DNA from: CAVZYN01 sp963779515
GTDB taxonomy: Bacteria; Pseudomonadota; Alphaproteobacteria; Rhizobiales; Hyphomicrobiaceae
Length of the DNA stretch: 64,000 bases
NCBI GenBank assembly: GCA_963779515.1
Contig: CAVZYN010000018.1
Coordinates: 372,001-436,000 of the forward strand
Direction: 5' to 3'
Of the stretch, positions 54,715 to 63,135 are shown piece by piece. The number at the start of each line of letters is the position of its first letter. Position 1 is the stretch's first letter. The translations under genes were made by a program, and so were the position numbers. The notes under the pieces are model-generated. The model was not told the origin of the DNA. It worked only from the letters and a program-made list of their open reading frames with translations, and did no database searches.

Positions 54715-55956
54715 TTAAACAATATCGATGTACGTCGTCGCCTTGCCCTCATAGGGCCCTTGCCCGAGGTTATGCGGCGTCTTCTTGACCCAATCGATGA
54801 ACTCGAACTCGACCTTATGCGAGCCCTTCGCCATGTTGGTGGTATCGAACCAGAGCTCGAAGCGCTGCGCCGTCGCCAGCATGATCTCTTCACCCACGTC
54901 ATAACCATAGGCGCCGAGCCACGGTTTATTGGGATCGATGAAGCAATGGCCATCCATCGACACGCACTCATATTCCATGTTGTCGATCTTGATGCGCATG
55001 ACGGAATACGCCGCATTGAGCATCCGGATCAGAACGCGCTGGCCCTTTTCCGCGCGCACGCGAACCTTGGAAGTTGGGTCCGCGATCCGCCCGCGATCTT
55101 CTCCCGAGACGTGGAAGTAGCGCGGCTTGAATATGTTGAGCCCGACGTCCTCGCCGCAAAGCCCGGCGCTATGATTCATTGTGTTGTGCCAGACCGGATC
55201 GATGTCATCGAACACCCAGAACGCTTCCACATCGTACTTGTACTTGGTCGCGCCTCTGTGCACGAACCCCCAGCCATCCTGCGGATCGACGATCAGCAGC
55301 CCAAAGAGCCCCATTTCGAAATGCAGCACGGTGTTGCGATGGCAGTGATAGAACCACGTCCCCGGGCTCGTCGGCTTCCATTGATAGATGTAGTTTCCGG
55401 ACGTCTCGAACGAGACGTGGCCGACGCCATCGTTCATCGTCGACGGCTCTATACCGTGCGAGTGAATGGTGTGTGGCCCCTTGCCCGTCCGCATCTTGAC
55501 GTGCGCGAGCTGGTTCTCTTGCAACCGGATCATCGCGCCCGGAACTTTTTGCACGCCGGGCGCCTTGATGGGATCTTCCCAGCCCCAGAACTTGACGGAC
55601 TTTCCGTCGAACATCACGACGCTGCTGTCGAAGAACTTGCGCTCGAAGTAGACCTGCGCCGTCATCCAATCGGGCGTGTTGATAGGATCGACATTGAAGA
55701 CGTTGCAGCCGAACGTTTGAAAATTGTCGCCGTTGACCCCCGTCAGCGAGAAGTCGATCGGGCCGCCGCCGAAGTCGCCAGGACCTGGCACACCCGTGCC
55801 TTGCGGGTAGGGTCGACCATTGCTCGAAGGCGGCGGTCCCGATGGATCCTTGGCGATCGCATCTGACGCGCTGATTATGCTTGCGGCCAACACGGCCGCC
55901 GACCCCGCCAGCGACTTATCGAGCGGCTTGTCGAGCGTCTTGGTTTCCGTTTCCAT
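54715..55956 (-). CDS. Multicopper oxidase, two-cupredoxin type (MCO-1)
   Basis: The 413-residue exported protein has a leader (AGSAAVLAASIISASDAIA). Copper ligands are visible as HTIHSHG and YHCHRNTVLHFEMGL, a complete type 1 plus trinuclear-type set in the N-terminal half. The second half is a cupredoxin (MLATAQRFELWFDTTNM) with no clear ligand set. It is 41 bp downstream of MCO-2. The substrate (metal ion, phenol or other) cannot be told from sequence. Confidence 0.82.
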   Translation of the reverse strand: METETKTLDKPLDKSLAGSAAVLAASIISASDAIAKDPSGPPPSSNGRPYPQGTGVPGPGDFGGGPIDFSLTGVNGDNFQTFGCNVFNVDPINTPDWMTAQVYFERKFFDSSVVMFDGKSVKFWGWEDPIKAPGVQKVPGAMIRLQENQLAHVKMRTGKGPHTIHSHGIEPSTMNDGVGHVSFETSGNYIYQWKPTSPGTWFYHCHRNTVLHFEMGLFGLLIVDPQDGWGFVHRGATKYKYDVEAFWVFDDIDPVWHNTMNHSAGLCGEDVGLNIFKPRYFHVSGEDRGRIADPTSKVRVRAEKGQRVLIRMLNAAYSVMRIKIDNMEYECVSMDGHCFIDPNKPWLGAYGYDVGEEIMLATAQRFELWFDTTNMAKGSHKVEFEFIDWVKKTPHNLGQGPYEGKATTYIDIV

Positions 55957-55997
55957 GTGCAGTATCTCGTCTGAAATCGTTCAAAAAAAGTGAGCCA

Positions 55998-57428
55998 TCA
56001 ACGCAGCGTCGTCGACGTTGTGGTTGCAGCGGACCGTGCCGCCGGCGCCCCCCGCGCACGCCCGCCGACACCGCCCAAGATTTCCCAATGCGTGACGAGG
56101 CCTTGCGGATAGTTGCCACCGGCGGCCGTCGTCGCCATCTCCGTGTGGCAATGCATCACGTAGCGCAGTGGGAACGGCTCCTGCGCCGTGCTCTGCCCGC
56201 CATTGGGCGGGAAGAACGCGGAGATGTTCGGCATATCCGGGGGGATTTCGAGAGGCAGCAGCACGTCGCGAATTTGCATCGGCCACGATGGCCAGACGTC
56301 GAGCTCCCAGAGCTGCTCATGCGGAATCGGTTCCCCGGGTAGCGCCAGCGGCGGATCACCAGCGTGATGCTGGACGCCAGGGAATGCAACGCGCCGATGC
56401 GACGCTTGTGGCGGGAACAGTCCGGGGGATGTTGTACTGTTGTACAAATAGGAGTGCGCGAGCACCATCACGTGATTGCCGTGGATATGCGTCGAGTGAT
56501 GACATAGACCGGCATTGAGCACACGCAAGAGCGTCGGTTCGCCGATGTAGTTCTTGACAACGACATCCTCGCCTTCGGAGAGGTCGAAGCCACTGCGGCC
56601 ATTGAGCGTGAAATAGCGCGGCACCCAGTTCTGGACGATGTTCGCCTCGCTCGAGCTGATGCTCGATGACGTAATTCCAGTCGCGGTGATGAGCTTGTTG
56701 AACCTGGGATCGACCTGATTGATGAGCCAGATCTTTTCCTGTGTCGACGACTCCTGTTCGAGCGCGCAGGGCACCCATCGCCCTTGCATCCCGCCCTTGA
56801 AGCGCTCCGTCTGGCCGAGTGCATTGAAGAGGCTGCTGATGCTTTGGCTCGCCAGCTGATCGACGGTCCCGAGCTTATCCATGCTGTACGGCGTGATCGC
56901 TGCTGCAACCGCGCCCGGATTGCGCGCCAAGCCTTCGCGCGGATGCACGATGAAGGCGCCATGCAGCCCGAGAAGCCGGTAGAGGTGATATGAGGCATGC
57001 GAGGGATCGTGGTACATGTACGTTCCCCCAACCGGCGCGATGAATTCGATCGTAACCTCGCCATTGACGCCGCCGCTCTTACCCGGGATCGACGAAATTT
57101 TTGCATCCGAAACGCCGGTCAGTTCGAATCCATGGGTTTCGGGCCGCGCATTGATCACGGTCAGCTGGACCCTGTCGCCTTCCATGACGCGGATCACGGG
57201 GCCAGGCGCGCGCGGCGACGAACCTGTCACCCCAGGCGACGTGTCCTGGAACGCAAGAAATGGAAATATTTTCCCATCGATCATCTCGATCTGCGTCGAT
57301 GTGATGGTCAGCGTAATCGCGCGCGTCGGGGCCGATTGCGCAAGCGCCCGTGCCGGACCCATCACTGAGCCGCCGCCAGCAGCCAGCAACCCGAGGCCGC
57401 CGTACTTCAAAAATTCGCGCCGCTTCAT
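55998..57428 (-). CDS. Tat-exported multicopper oxidase-like protein (MCO-2)
   Basis: The 476-residue protein has a Tat signal (MKRREFLKYGGLGLLAAGG). The N-terminal domain has ETHGFEL and MYHDPSHASYHLYRLLG in place of the HWH and HCH pairs. The C-terminal domain has HSTHIHGNH and MHCHTEMATTAAGG. The usual HCHxxxHxxxM type 1 site lacks its second His and Met, so copper loading may be partial. A Thr/Ala-rich tail (ARGAPAARSAATTTSTT) follows. ATG 57428 has GAGGAG before it. It heads the minus-strand operon MCO-2, MCO-1, SCO1-A. Confidence 0.82.
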   Translation of the reverse strand: MKRREFLKYGGLGLLAAGGGSVMGPARALAQSAPTRAITLTITSTQIEMIDGKIFPFLAFQDTSPGVTGSSPRAPGPVIRVMEGDRVQLTVINARPETHGFELTGVSDAKISSIPGKSGGVNGEVTIEFIAPVGGTYMYHDPSHASYHLYRLLGLHGAFIVHPREGLARNPGAVAAAITPYSMDKLGTVDQLASQSISSLFNALGQTERFKGGMQGRWVPCALEQESSTQEKIWLINQVDPRFNKLITATGITSSSISSSEANIVQNWVPRYFTLNGRSGFDLSEGEDVVVKNYIGEPTLLRVLNAGLCHHSTHIHGNHVMVLAHSYLYNSTTSPGLFPPQASHRRVAFPGVQHHAGDPPLALPGEPIPHEQLWELDVWPSWPMQIRDVLLPLEIPPDMPNISAFFPPNGGQSTAQEPFPLRYVMHCHTEMATTAAGGNYPQGLVTHWEILGGVGGRARGAPAARSAATTTSTTLR

Positions 57429-57878
57429 TGAGTGCTCCTCAAGTCTTCAATCGCCGCAAAGCAAAATCCGCCTGCTTGAAATGCTGCTTTCGCCAGCGCT
57501 CGACATCTAAGCTTCGCCAAATAGTTCGAACTGTCCCTTCGGGAACAGGGGTAGCGAAACAGTTATTCGAGCGCTGTCTCGATGCTGACAGAACGCTGAC
57601 AATCGTACCGGACAGGGGGGCCGCACAACGGCACAAGGGCCCTGCGCGCGTCCGACCAAGGTCGGAAACCCGGGCCCTCAATGCCGCACCCGACGGCTGG
57701 TCGCGCTCTGGTTGCGCATGCGCCTCGGCGGCGCTCGCTGGGGATAACTGGCGGAAAGTCGGGGAATACCCGGCCGTTCCCATCCGATCACCGCGCAACT
57801 CGTGAAAGCACTCGACAGCTTGGGCCGGAAAGTTCCGGCACGGCGGTAAGTCGATTTTGCAGTTAATTTGGAGGCGGA
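57429..57878. other. Divergent intergenic region (MCO-2 / gspD)
   Basis: About 450 bases without a supported gene. It holds a perfect palindrome TCCGACCAAGGTCGGA at 57651-57666, flanked by GGGCCC on both sides, and a hairpin CTGTCCCTTCGGGAACAG at 57531-57548. Either could be an operator for the copper genes or for gspD. GGAGGCGGA directly before GTG 57879 is the gspD ribosome binding site. Confidence 0.45.
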
Positions 57879-60188
57879 GTGACAGGTCGGGTGAGGCGAT
57901 TGGCATACGTGCTGGGGCCGCTCTTTGCAGCGTTCCTGTCGGCGTGCGCGCTCCCCTGGCAGCAGCTGTCGCTCCCCGGTCCAACCGATACCTATGCCGG
58001 CGCCAATCCGCTCGCGACGTCATCAACCAAGAAGGGCGTCGATCTCGGCAACAAGGCGTCCCCCGAAACCACCCATGACCGGATCTACCCTGGCTCGGGC
58101 GACTTCAATCGGCTGCCCGCCACCGCAAACGTCGCCAAGGATGCGGCTGGCCGCGATGCCGTCACCCTCAATCTCGTTGACGCCAGCATCGCCGATGCGG
58201 CGCGATCGGTGCTCGGCGACATTCTCAAGCTCAACTATGCCGTCAGTGACAAAGTCAAGGGCACGGTCACCTTACAAACTGTGCGGCCCGTCGCGCGCGA
58301 CCAGTTGCTCGACATTTTCGAGAGCGTCTTGAAAGCCGAGGGGGCGGCGATCGTGCCGGAGGGCGGGCTCTACAAGGTCGTACCGATCCAGGAGGCGTCG
58401 GGCGCCGCGCCATTGCGACCGCGCGGCCAGGGCGGGCCGCGGCTGCCCGGCATGGCGACAAACATCGTTCCACTCCGCTACGTCACCCCGACTGAAATGG
58501 AGCGGCTGCTCAAATCGATGGTGCCGTCGTCCGTGACCATCCGCGCCGAGAACGCCCGCAACCTGCTGATCGTGACCGGAACGCGCAGCGATCTGGCGGC
58601 GGTCGCGGATACGATCACCGTATTCGATGTTGATTGGATGCGCGGCATGTCGTTTGCGCTGCTGTCCGTCGAGACCGCCGATCCCGACGCGATCGCGCAG
58701 GAACTCGACACGATTTTCGCCAATGATCGCGACAGCCCCACCAAAGGCATCGTACGTTTCGTCCCGAACAAGCGCTTGAAGTCCGTGCTCGTGATCTCGC
58801 AGCGACCGGAGTACCTGGAGAAGGCGCAGCGCTGGCTGCGGCGCATCGATCTTGCCGGCAAGGCGACGGAAAAGCAGGTCCACGTTTATCACGTGCAGAA
58901 CCGGCCGGCGAGCGAACTCGCGGCGTTGTTGCAGAAGGTCTATGGCGCCCAGGATCAGGCGCGCGCCGGAGCCGGCATCTCAACGAGTTTGCGCGGCACC
59001 AGCGCGCTGTCGACGTCCGGCGGCCTCGGTGACACGGATCCGCGCAACGGATCACCAGCGCCCGCGCCGGGTCAGATATCGCCCCAATCGCCAGGCCCTC
59101 AGCCCATCGTCAATCCAGCGCTGGAAGCGATGCGCGGTGGCGGGCCGGGCGTATCGTTGTTGCCCGATCAACGATTGTCGCCGCCGGGTCCGCTGGATGC
59201 GGGCGCACGTCCACAGCCGGCAGCCATCACATCCGGTGCGGCCGCCCAGGATGATCGAACCAGTGGCATCAGCATCATCGCTGACGAAGCCAACAATCAG
59301 CTGATCGTCACCGCGAACGCGCAGGAATTCAAGCGGATCCGCAAGATCCTCGAGCACGTCGACGTGTCGCCCAACCAGGTCTTGCTGGAAACCACGATCG
59401 CGGAAGTCACGCTCAACGACGACCTGAAGTTTGGGTTACGATGGTTCTTCCAGAATGCACGCAACCGATCGCAGTTCGCGGTCGATCCCCTTGAGGCCTT
59501 CGCGTCGCAGGCCATCCCCGGCTTTTCGCAGATCTTCAACACGCCCAACATACAAGTCACGCTCAACGCCTTGAGCTCGGTGACGGATGTCAACGTCAAG
59601 TCCTCGCCCTCTCTCATGGTGCTCGACAACAAGACCGCCACCTTGCAGGTCGGCGACGAAGTACCGATCATCACCCAGCAGGCGACCGGCGTCGCGGTGG
59701 CGGGTGCGCCGGTTGTGAACAGTGTAACCATGCGCAACACCGGCGTGGTGCTCTCCATCACGCCGCGCATTGGCGATAACGGCCGCGTGCTCTTGGATGT
59801 CGAGCAGGAGGTCAGCGATGCAATCAGGACAACGTCCTCGACGATCAACTCCCCCACCATCCAGAAGCGGCGCGTGCGCACGACGGTCGCGGTCAACGAT
59901 GGCGAGAGCTTGATCCTCGCCGGCATGATCCAGGACAAGGCGACGCGCGGGCGCGACCAGGTGCCGATCATTGGCGACGTGCCGCTGTTCGGCAATCTGT
60001 TCAAGCAGAAGGACGACAACATCCGCCGCACGGAACTGTTGATCGCGATCACGCCGCGGGTCGTCAAGAACACCCATCAAGTGCGTAGCATCGCCGCCGA
60101 ATTTCGCGATAAGCTGAACTTCACGACGCGTCCGACGCGTGAGGCCCCGCCCGGCCGCCGCGAGCAAGTCGATCGCATTCTGCGCTGA
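57879..60188 (+). CDS. gspD: Type II secretion system outer-membrane secretin GspD
   Basis: The 769-residue secretin has lipobox-like LSACAL near residue 25. N0 (VTLNLVDASIADAARSVLGD) and N1-N3 repeats (NIVPLRYVTPTEMERLL, FVPNKRLKSVLVISQRPEYL, VYHVQNRPASELAALL) are followed by the C-domain from about residue 480. The gate signature is VPIIGDVPLFGNLFK. A Pro/Gly-rich insert of about 90 residues separates N3 from the secretin domain. GTG 57879 follows a good ribosome site. GspK follows after a short gap, but no other gsp gene is in the window. Confidence 0.9.
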   Translation: MTGRVRRLAYVLGPLFAAFLSACALPWQQLSLPGPTDTYAGANPLATSSTKKGVDLGNKASPETTHDRIYPGSGDFNRLPATANVAKDAAGRDAVTLNLVDASIADAARSVLGDILKLNYAVSDKVKGTVTLQTVRPVARDQLLDIFESVLKAEGAAIVPEGGLYKVVPIQEASGAAPLRPRGQGGPRLPGMATNIVPLRYVTPTEMERLLKSMVPSSVTIRAENARNLLIVTGTRSDLAAVADTITVFDVDWMRGMSFALLSVETADPDAIAQELDTIFANDRDSPTKGIVRFVPNKRLKSVLVISQRPEYLEKAQRWLRRIDLAGKATEKQVHVYHVQNRPASELAALLQKVYGAQDQARAGAGISTSLRGTSALSTSGGLGDTDPRNGSPAPAPGQISPQSPGPQPIVNPALEAMRGGGPGVSLLPDQRLSPPGPLDAGARPQPAAITSGAAAQDDRTSGISIIADEANNQLIVTANAQEFKRIRKILEHVDVSPNQVLLETTIAEVTLNDDLKFGLRWFFQNARNRSQFAVDPLEAFASQAIPGFSQIFNTPNIQVTLNALSSVTDVNVKSSPSLMVLDNKTATLQVGDEVPIITQQATGVAVAGAPVVNSVTMRNTGVVLSITPRIGDNGRVLLDVEQEVSDAIRTTSSTINSPTIQKRRVRTTVAVNDGESLILAGMIQDKATRGRDQVPIIGDVPLFGNLFKQKDDNIRRTELLIAITPRVVKNTHQVRSIAAEFRDKLNFTTRPTREAPPGRREQVDRILR

Positions 60189-60215
60189 TGTCAGCGCCCA
60201 TTGGGACAGATCAAC

Positions 60216-61100
60216 GTGCGCCAGCAGGACGAGCGCGGCTTTGCACTGATCATGGTCTTGATCGTGGTCGCGCTGCTGGCGCTGATTGCTTCGGCGTTTT
60301 CCTGGTCGATCCGCAGCCACGTCCGTTTGACGGCGAATTTGGCGGCGAGCGCGCCGGCCGAGGCGCTGGCGGACGGCGGCGTCGAGCTGGCAATCCTGGA
60401 TCTGCTTGCGTCGCGCGAGGATCGCCTGCGTCAGCGCCGCTTCCCAATCGACGGCGCGCCCGTCACCTGTCTCGCGCCGGACGGTGGCGTTTTGACCATT
60501 GTCGTGAGCGACGAGGCCGGCAAAGTAGATCTCAACGCTGCCAGCGAGCCGGTGCTGGCAGCGCTGGTTGCGGGCACGGGCGCGAGCCGCGCGGCCGCTG
60601 AGCGCGTGGCCGCGGCCGTTGCCGATTTTCGCGACGCCGACGACCGCCTGCGCGATGGCGGCGCCGAACGCGCGCAATATCAGGCGGCGGGTCGCGCCTC
60701 GGGACCGAAGAATGCCCCGTTCGCGGTGATTGAGGAACTTGGACAGGTGCTCGGCGTCACACCCGAGGTGTTTGCGGTGCTCCGGCCGCACGTCACCGTT
60801 CACTCCGGTCTGGCGGGTGTCGATCCTGGCGTGATGACGCGCGATCTCGCGCAACTGCTTGCGGCCGGCGGCGGGCAATCGGTTGGCGCCGGCGCGATGC
60901 TGCCCGCCTTCATCGCCTCGAGCACCCGCCGCGCGTTCTCCATAAAGATCGACGCCGTCATGCCGAACGGTGCGCGCTTCGTGCGCGATGCGCTGGTGGA
61001 GTTGACCGGCACGCGCGAGAACCATGTGCTGCGCCGCTGGTCGCGCGATCGCGATGCTGGCCCTGCGCGCACGCCGCCGGGCGAACTGCCACTATGCTGA
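60216..61100 (+). CDS. gspK: Type II secretion minor pseudopilin GspK
   Basis: The 294-residue protein has the prepilin sequence DERGFALIMVLIVVALLALIAS, cleaved by GspO after Gly. Helical GspK segments follow: ALADGGVELAILDLLAS, GKVDLNAASEPVLAALV, and DFRDADDRLRDGGAERAQY, the conserved GspK insert that caps the pseudopilus. GTG 60216 was chosen to place the prepilin Gly near residue 8; TTG 60201 is possible. It lies 27 bp after gspD and converges with SCO1-B. Confidence 0.85.
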   Translation: MRQQDERGFALIMVLIVVALLALIASAFSWSIRSHVRLTANLAASAPAEALADGGVELAILDLLASREDRLRQRRFPIDGAPVTCLAPDGGVLTIVVSDEAGKVDLNAASEPVLAALVAGTGASRAAAERVAAAVADFRDADDRLRDGGAERAQYQAAGRASGPKNAPFAVIEELGQVLGVTPEVFAVLRPHVTVHSGLAGVDPGVMTRDLAQLLAAGGGQSVGAGAMLPAFIASSTRRAFSIKIDAVMPNGARFVRDALVELTGTRENHVLRRWSRDRDAGPARTPPGELPLC

Positions 61101-61104
61101 GGTA

Positions 61105-61678
61105 CTATTGCGCCAGAACTTTTCGCAGCAACTGTTTCGGTGCGATCGAGATCGGACTGCGGATCGACCGCCGCCGCCAGCAAGCCGAAGCTATCCATTA
61201 CGTAGATCTTTGTGGTGTGATCGAAACTGTAGCGGCCATCCTTGCCGGGGATGCGTTCATAGAAGGCATCGAACGCGTGCGCCACCGCCGCGACATCGAT
61301 CGTGGAACCGGAGAGCGCTGAAATCCTCGGATCGAACGAGGCCATGTAGGTCTTGAGATGATCGGGTGTGTCCCGTTCCGGATCGACGGAGATGAAAAAT
61401 ACCTTGAGTTTTCTGGCCTCGGCGCCGAGCTTCTCCAGGAGGTTCGAGAGCACGAGAAGCGTTGTCGGACAGACGTCCGGGCAGTGGGTGAACCCGAAGA
61501 AGACGACGAATGGCTGCCGCTGCAGGTCGCTGCGCGTAATCCGCCGCCCATCCGCGGTTGCCATCTGATACAGGGGCGCGAGCGTGACCCCGCGTGGAGC
61601 CGCATGTTGCGCCAAGGCGGACGGCGGGGAGCCAAGCAGCATCCCCACCAGGGCGAGCGACAGCAGACGCGTGTTCAT
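61105..61678 (-). CDS. SCO1/SenC family copper chaperone (SCO1-B), apparent frameshift near the C terminus
   Basis: The protein has a signal peptide (LALVGMLLGSPPSALAQ) and CxxxC in GFTHCPDVCPTTLL, with third ligand His in FDHTTKIYVMD. After DPQSDLDRTE the frame runs on for over 100 nonsense residues across gspK. Removing one base from the AAA run (TTT at 61135-61137 on the + strand) gives QLLRKVLAQ and a stop at 61105, the normal SCO ending, at about 190 residues. The corrected gene no longer overlaps gspK. It lies 17 bp after the NarL-type regulator and may be co-transcribed with it. Confidence 0.85.
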
Positions 61679-61695
61679 TGTCTGCCGCCGGACTC

Positions 61696-62376
61696 TCAAG
61701 AGGCTTTGCGCACACCCTTGCGGCGCTGATGTTCGAGCCAAGCTTGCATCCGGTTGGCGACGCCATATTTCTGGATGATGTTGGTCATGTAGTGTTTGAC
61801 GGTCTTCTCGGTGATTCCGAGCGTTTCCGCGATTTCGGCATTCGTCATGCCGGTGCCGACTTTGGCGATGATCGCCTCTTCGCGCGGCGTCAGCGCTTCG
61901 AGATTGTCGCGTCCGGCCACAGTGGCGGGCACCGCTGCGCTCTCGTGCGTGTCGCCGAATGCTTCGCCGGCGATTTCGCCAGGCACCCAGCGTTGTCCTG
62001 AATGGATCTGCCGAACGATGCTGACGAGCTGCGGCCCGGACGTTGTCTTGAGCACATAGCCACGCGCGCCATTCTGCATCGAGGCGCGCATTTCACGAAC
62101 CAGTTCTTTGGGGCAACGCGCCGACGTCAGCACGCAAATCTTGATGGCCGGGAACTGCTGTCTGATCGCGCGCGGCAATTCCATGCCGCTACCAGCGATG
62201 CTGCTGTCCACCAACAAAACTTCTGGAAGTTTGCGCCGCGACGCATCCATGGCGGCGTCAGCAGTGCCGCCTTCTGCAACAACATCAAAAATCTTGGCGG
62301 CTCGTAAAGCTTGAACAATTCCATCCCGAAACATTGGATGGTCATCGATGACGGCAACTCGAATGCCTTGCCCCAT
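61696..62376 (-). CDS. NarL/FixJ-family response regulator
   Basis: The 226-residue protein is a receiver domain plus LuxR-type helix-turn-helix. VAVIDDHPMFRDG holds the acidic pair and LLVDSSIAG the phosphoacceptor Asp. Lys is in GYVLKTTSG. The DNA-binding part (about 160-220) has LTPREEAIIAKVGTGMTN and TEKTVKHYMTNIIQKYG. No sensor kinase is adjacent. Its stop is 17 bp before SCO1-B, so copper handling may be among its targets (inference). Confidence 0.9.
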   Translation of the reverse strand: MGQGIRVAVIDDHPMFRDGIVQALRAAKIFDVVAEGGTADAAMDASRRKLPEVLLVDSSIAGSGMELPRAIRQQFPAIKICVLTSARCPKELVREMRASMQNGARGYVLKTTSGPQLVSIVRQIHSGQRWVPGEIAGEAFGDTHESAAVPATVAGRDNLEALTPREEAIIAKVGTGMTNAEIAETLGITEKTVKHYMTNIIQKYGVANRMQAWLEHQRRKGVRKAS

Positions 62377-63135
62377 AACCCAAACTCCCACGCACACCAA
62401 ACGCATGCACTTCACGAGCGGACATCGGTTGAACGCATCCGACGCCGAGTAAGCTGATCCGAAAAATACCGGTCGGCTTAATTAGTCCCCACGACGCAAG
62501 AAATCTGCCAAGTGGATGAGGATCATGATGAGCATCAAATCTGTCCGGCGCAAGACTTTTGTTCATGCTTTCTTAAACTATCAGTTTCCACGGACGATTA
62601 AGATCCGCCGCCGGATAAACACATAAAGACGCGAACGGATGATGCGGCGAACGAATGATTTGACGGTCAAATGACAGTTGTGGCGCGGTGGAGTATTTTG
62701 GTGCGCCCGCTGTCACAATACTCTCTCTGCACTCTCTCTGCGCAGCTATGGTCTGAGACCAGACCTTGGTCCGAAGCGGAGCCGGTCATTTCCCGATAAG
62801 GTCTGGGAGCATAGGTCCGTTGTGCGGCTGTTGGGTCGCGCGGCAGTATGGTGCGCCACGATAGGGCAGAAATCGCGAGATTAAGCCCTATTTTCGCTGA
62901 AATTTACCAGGACGGTACCTGGAACTTAGGCGGTGGCAACAGGCTCGGGTCGCGCGTCGAGCGAGCGATTTGGGCGAGAAGGCAGGCCGATCCAGGGTTT
63001 TTTGGACCGGTGTTCGAATGAATTGCCGGTCTCGTGGATGTATCACGTGACCAAAGTGAATTTTGGTTCTCGGTGACGTGTCGTCCATCCCGGGCGACAG
63101 GCGCAGAAGAAACCTTAGACGTGCGAGTTGACGTC
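62377..63135. other. Divergent intergenic region (response regulator / large exported protein)
   Basis: About 760 bases, the longest gene-free stretch, between two divergent genes. It holds a 15-bp perfect palindrome (62658-62672), a near-tandem repeat CTCTCTCTGCA around 62719-62742, and a GGTCTGAGACC palindrome around 62750-62760. No coding frame here has protein-like features. It is probably a shared promoter and operator region. Confidence 0.45.
62658..62672. promoter_or_regulatory. Perfect palindrome ATTTGAC-G-GTCAAAT
   Basis: Seven bases mirror exactly around a central G. The TTGAC inside could also act as part of a -35 element. It lies about 280 bp from the response-regulator start and 460 bp from the last gene. 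It is a candidate operator for a dimeric regulator, perhaps the adjacent NarL-type protein. Confidence 0.4.

Noticed and set aside
57439..58026. 195-codon minus-strand frame in the gspD upstream region
   Set aside because: It runs antisense into gspD and has no signal peptide or domain; the region is better read as regulatory.
60800..61104. C-terminal extension of SCO1-B over gspK
   Set aside because: The residues are low-complexity and antisense to GspK; a single-base correction gives the normal SCO ending at 61105.
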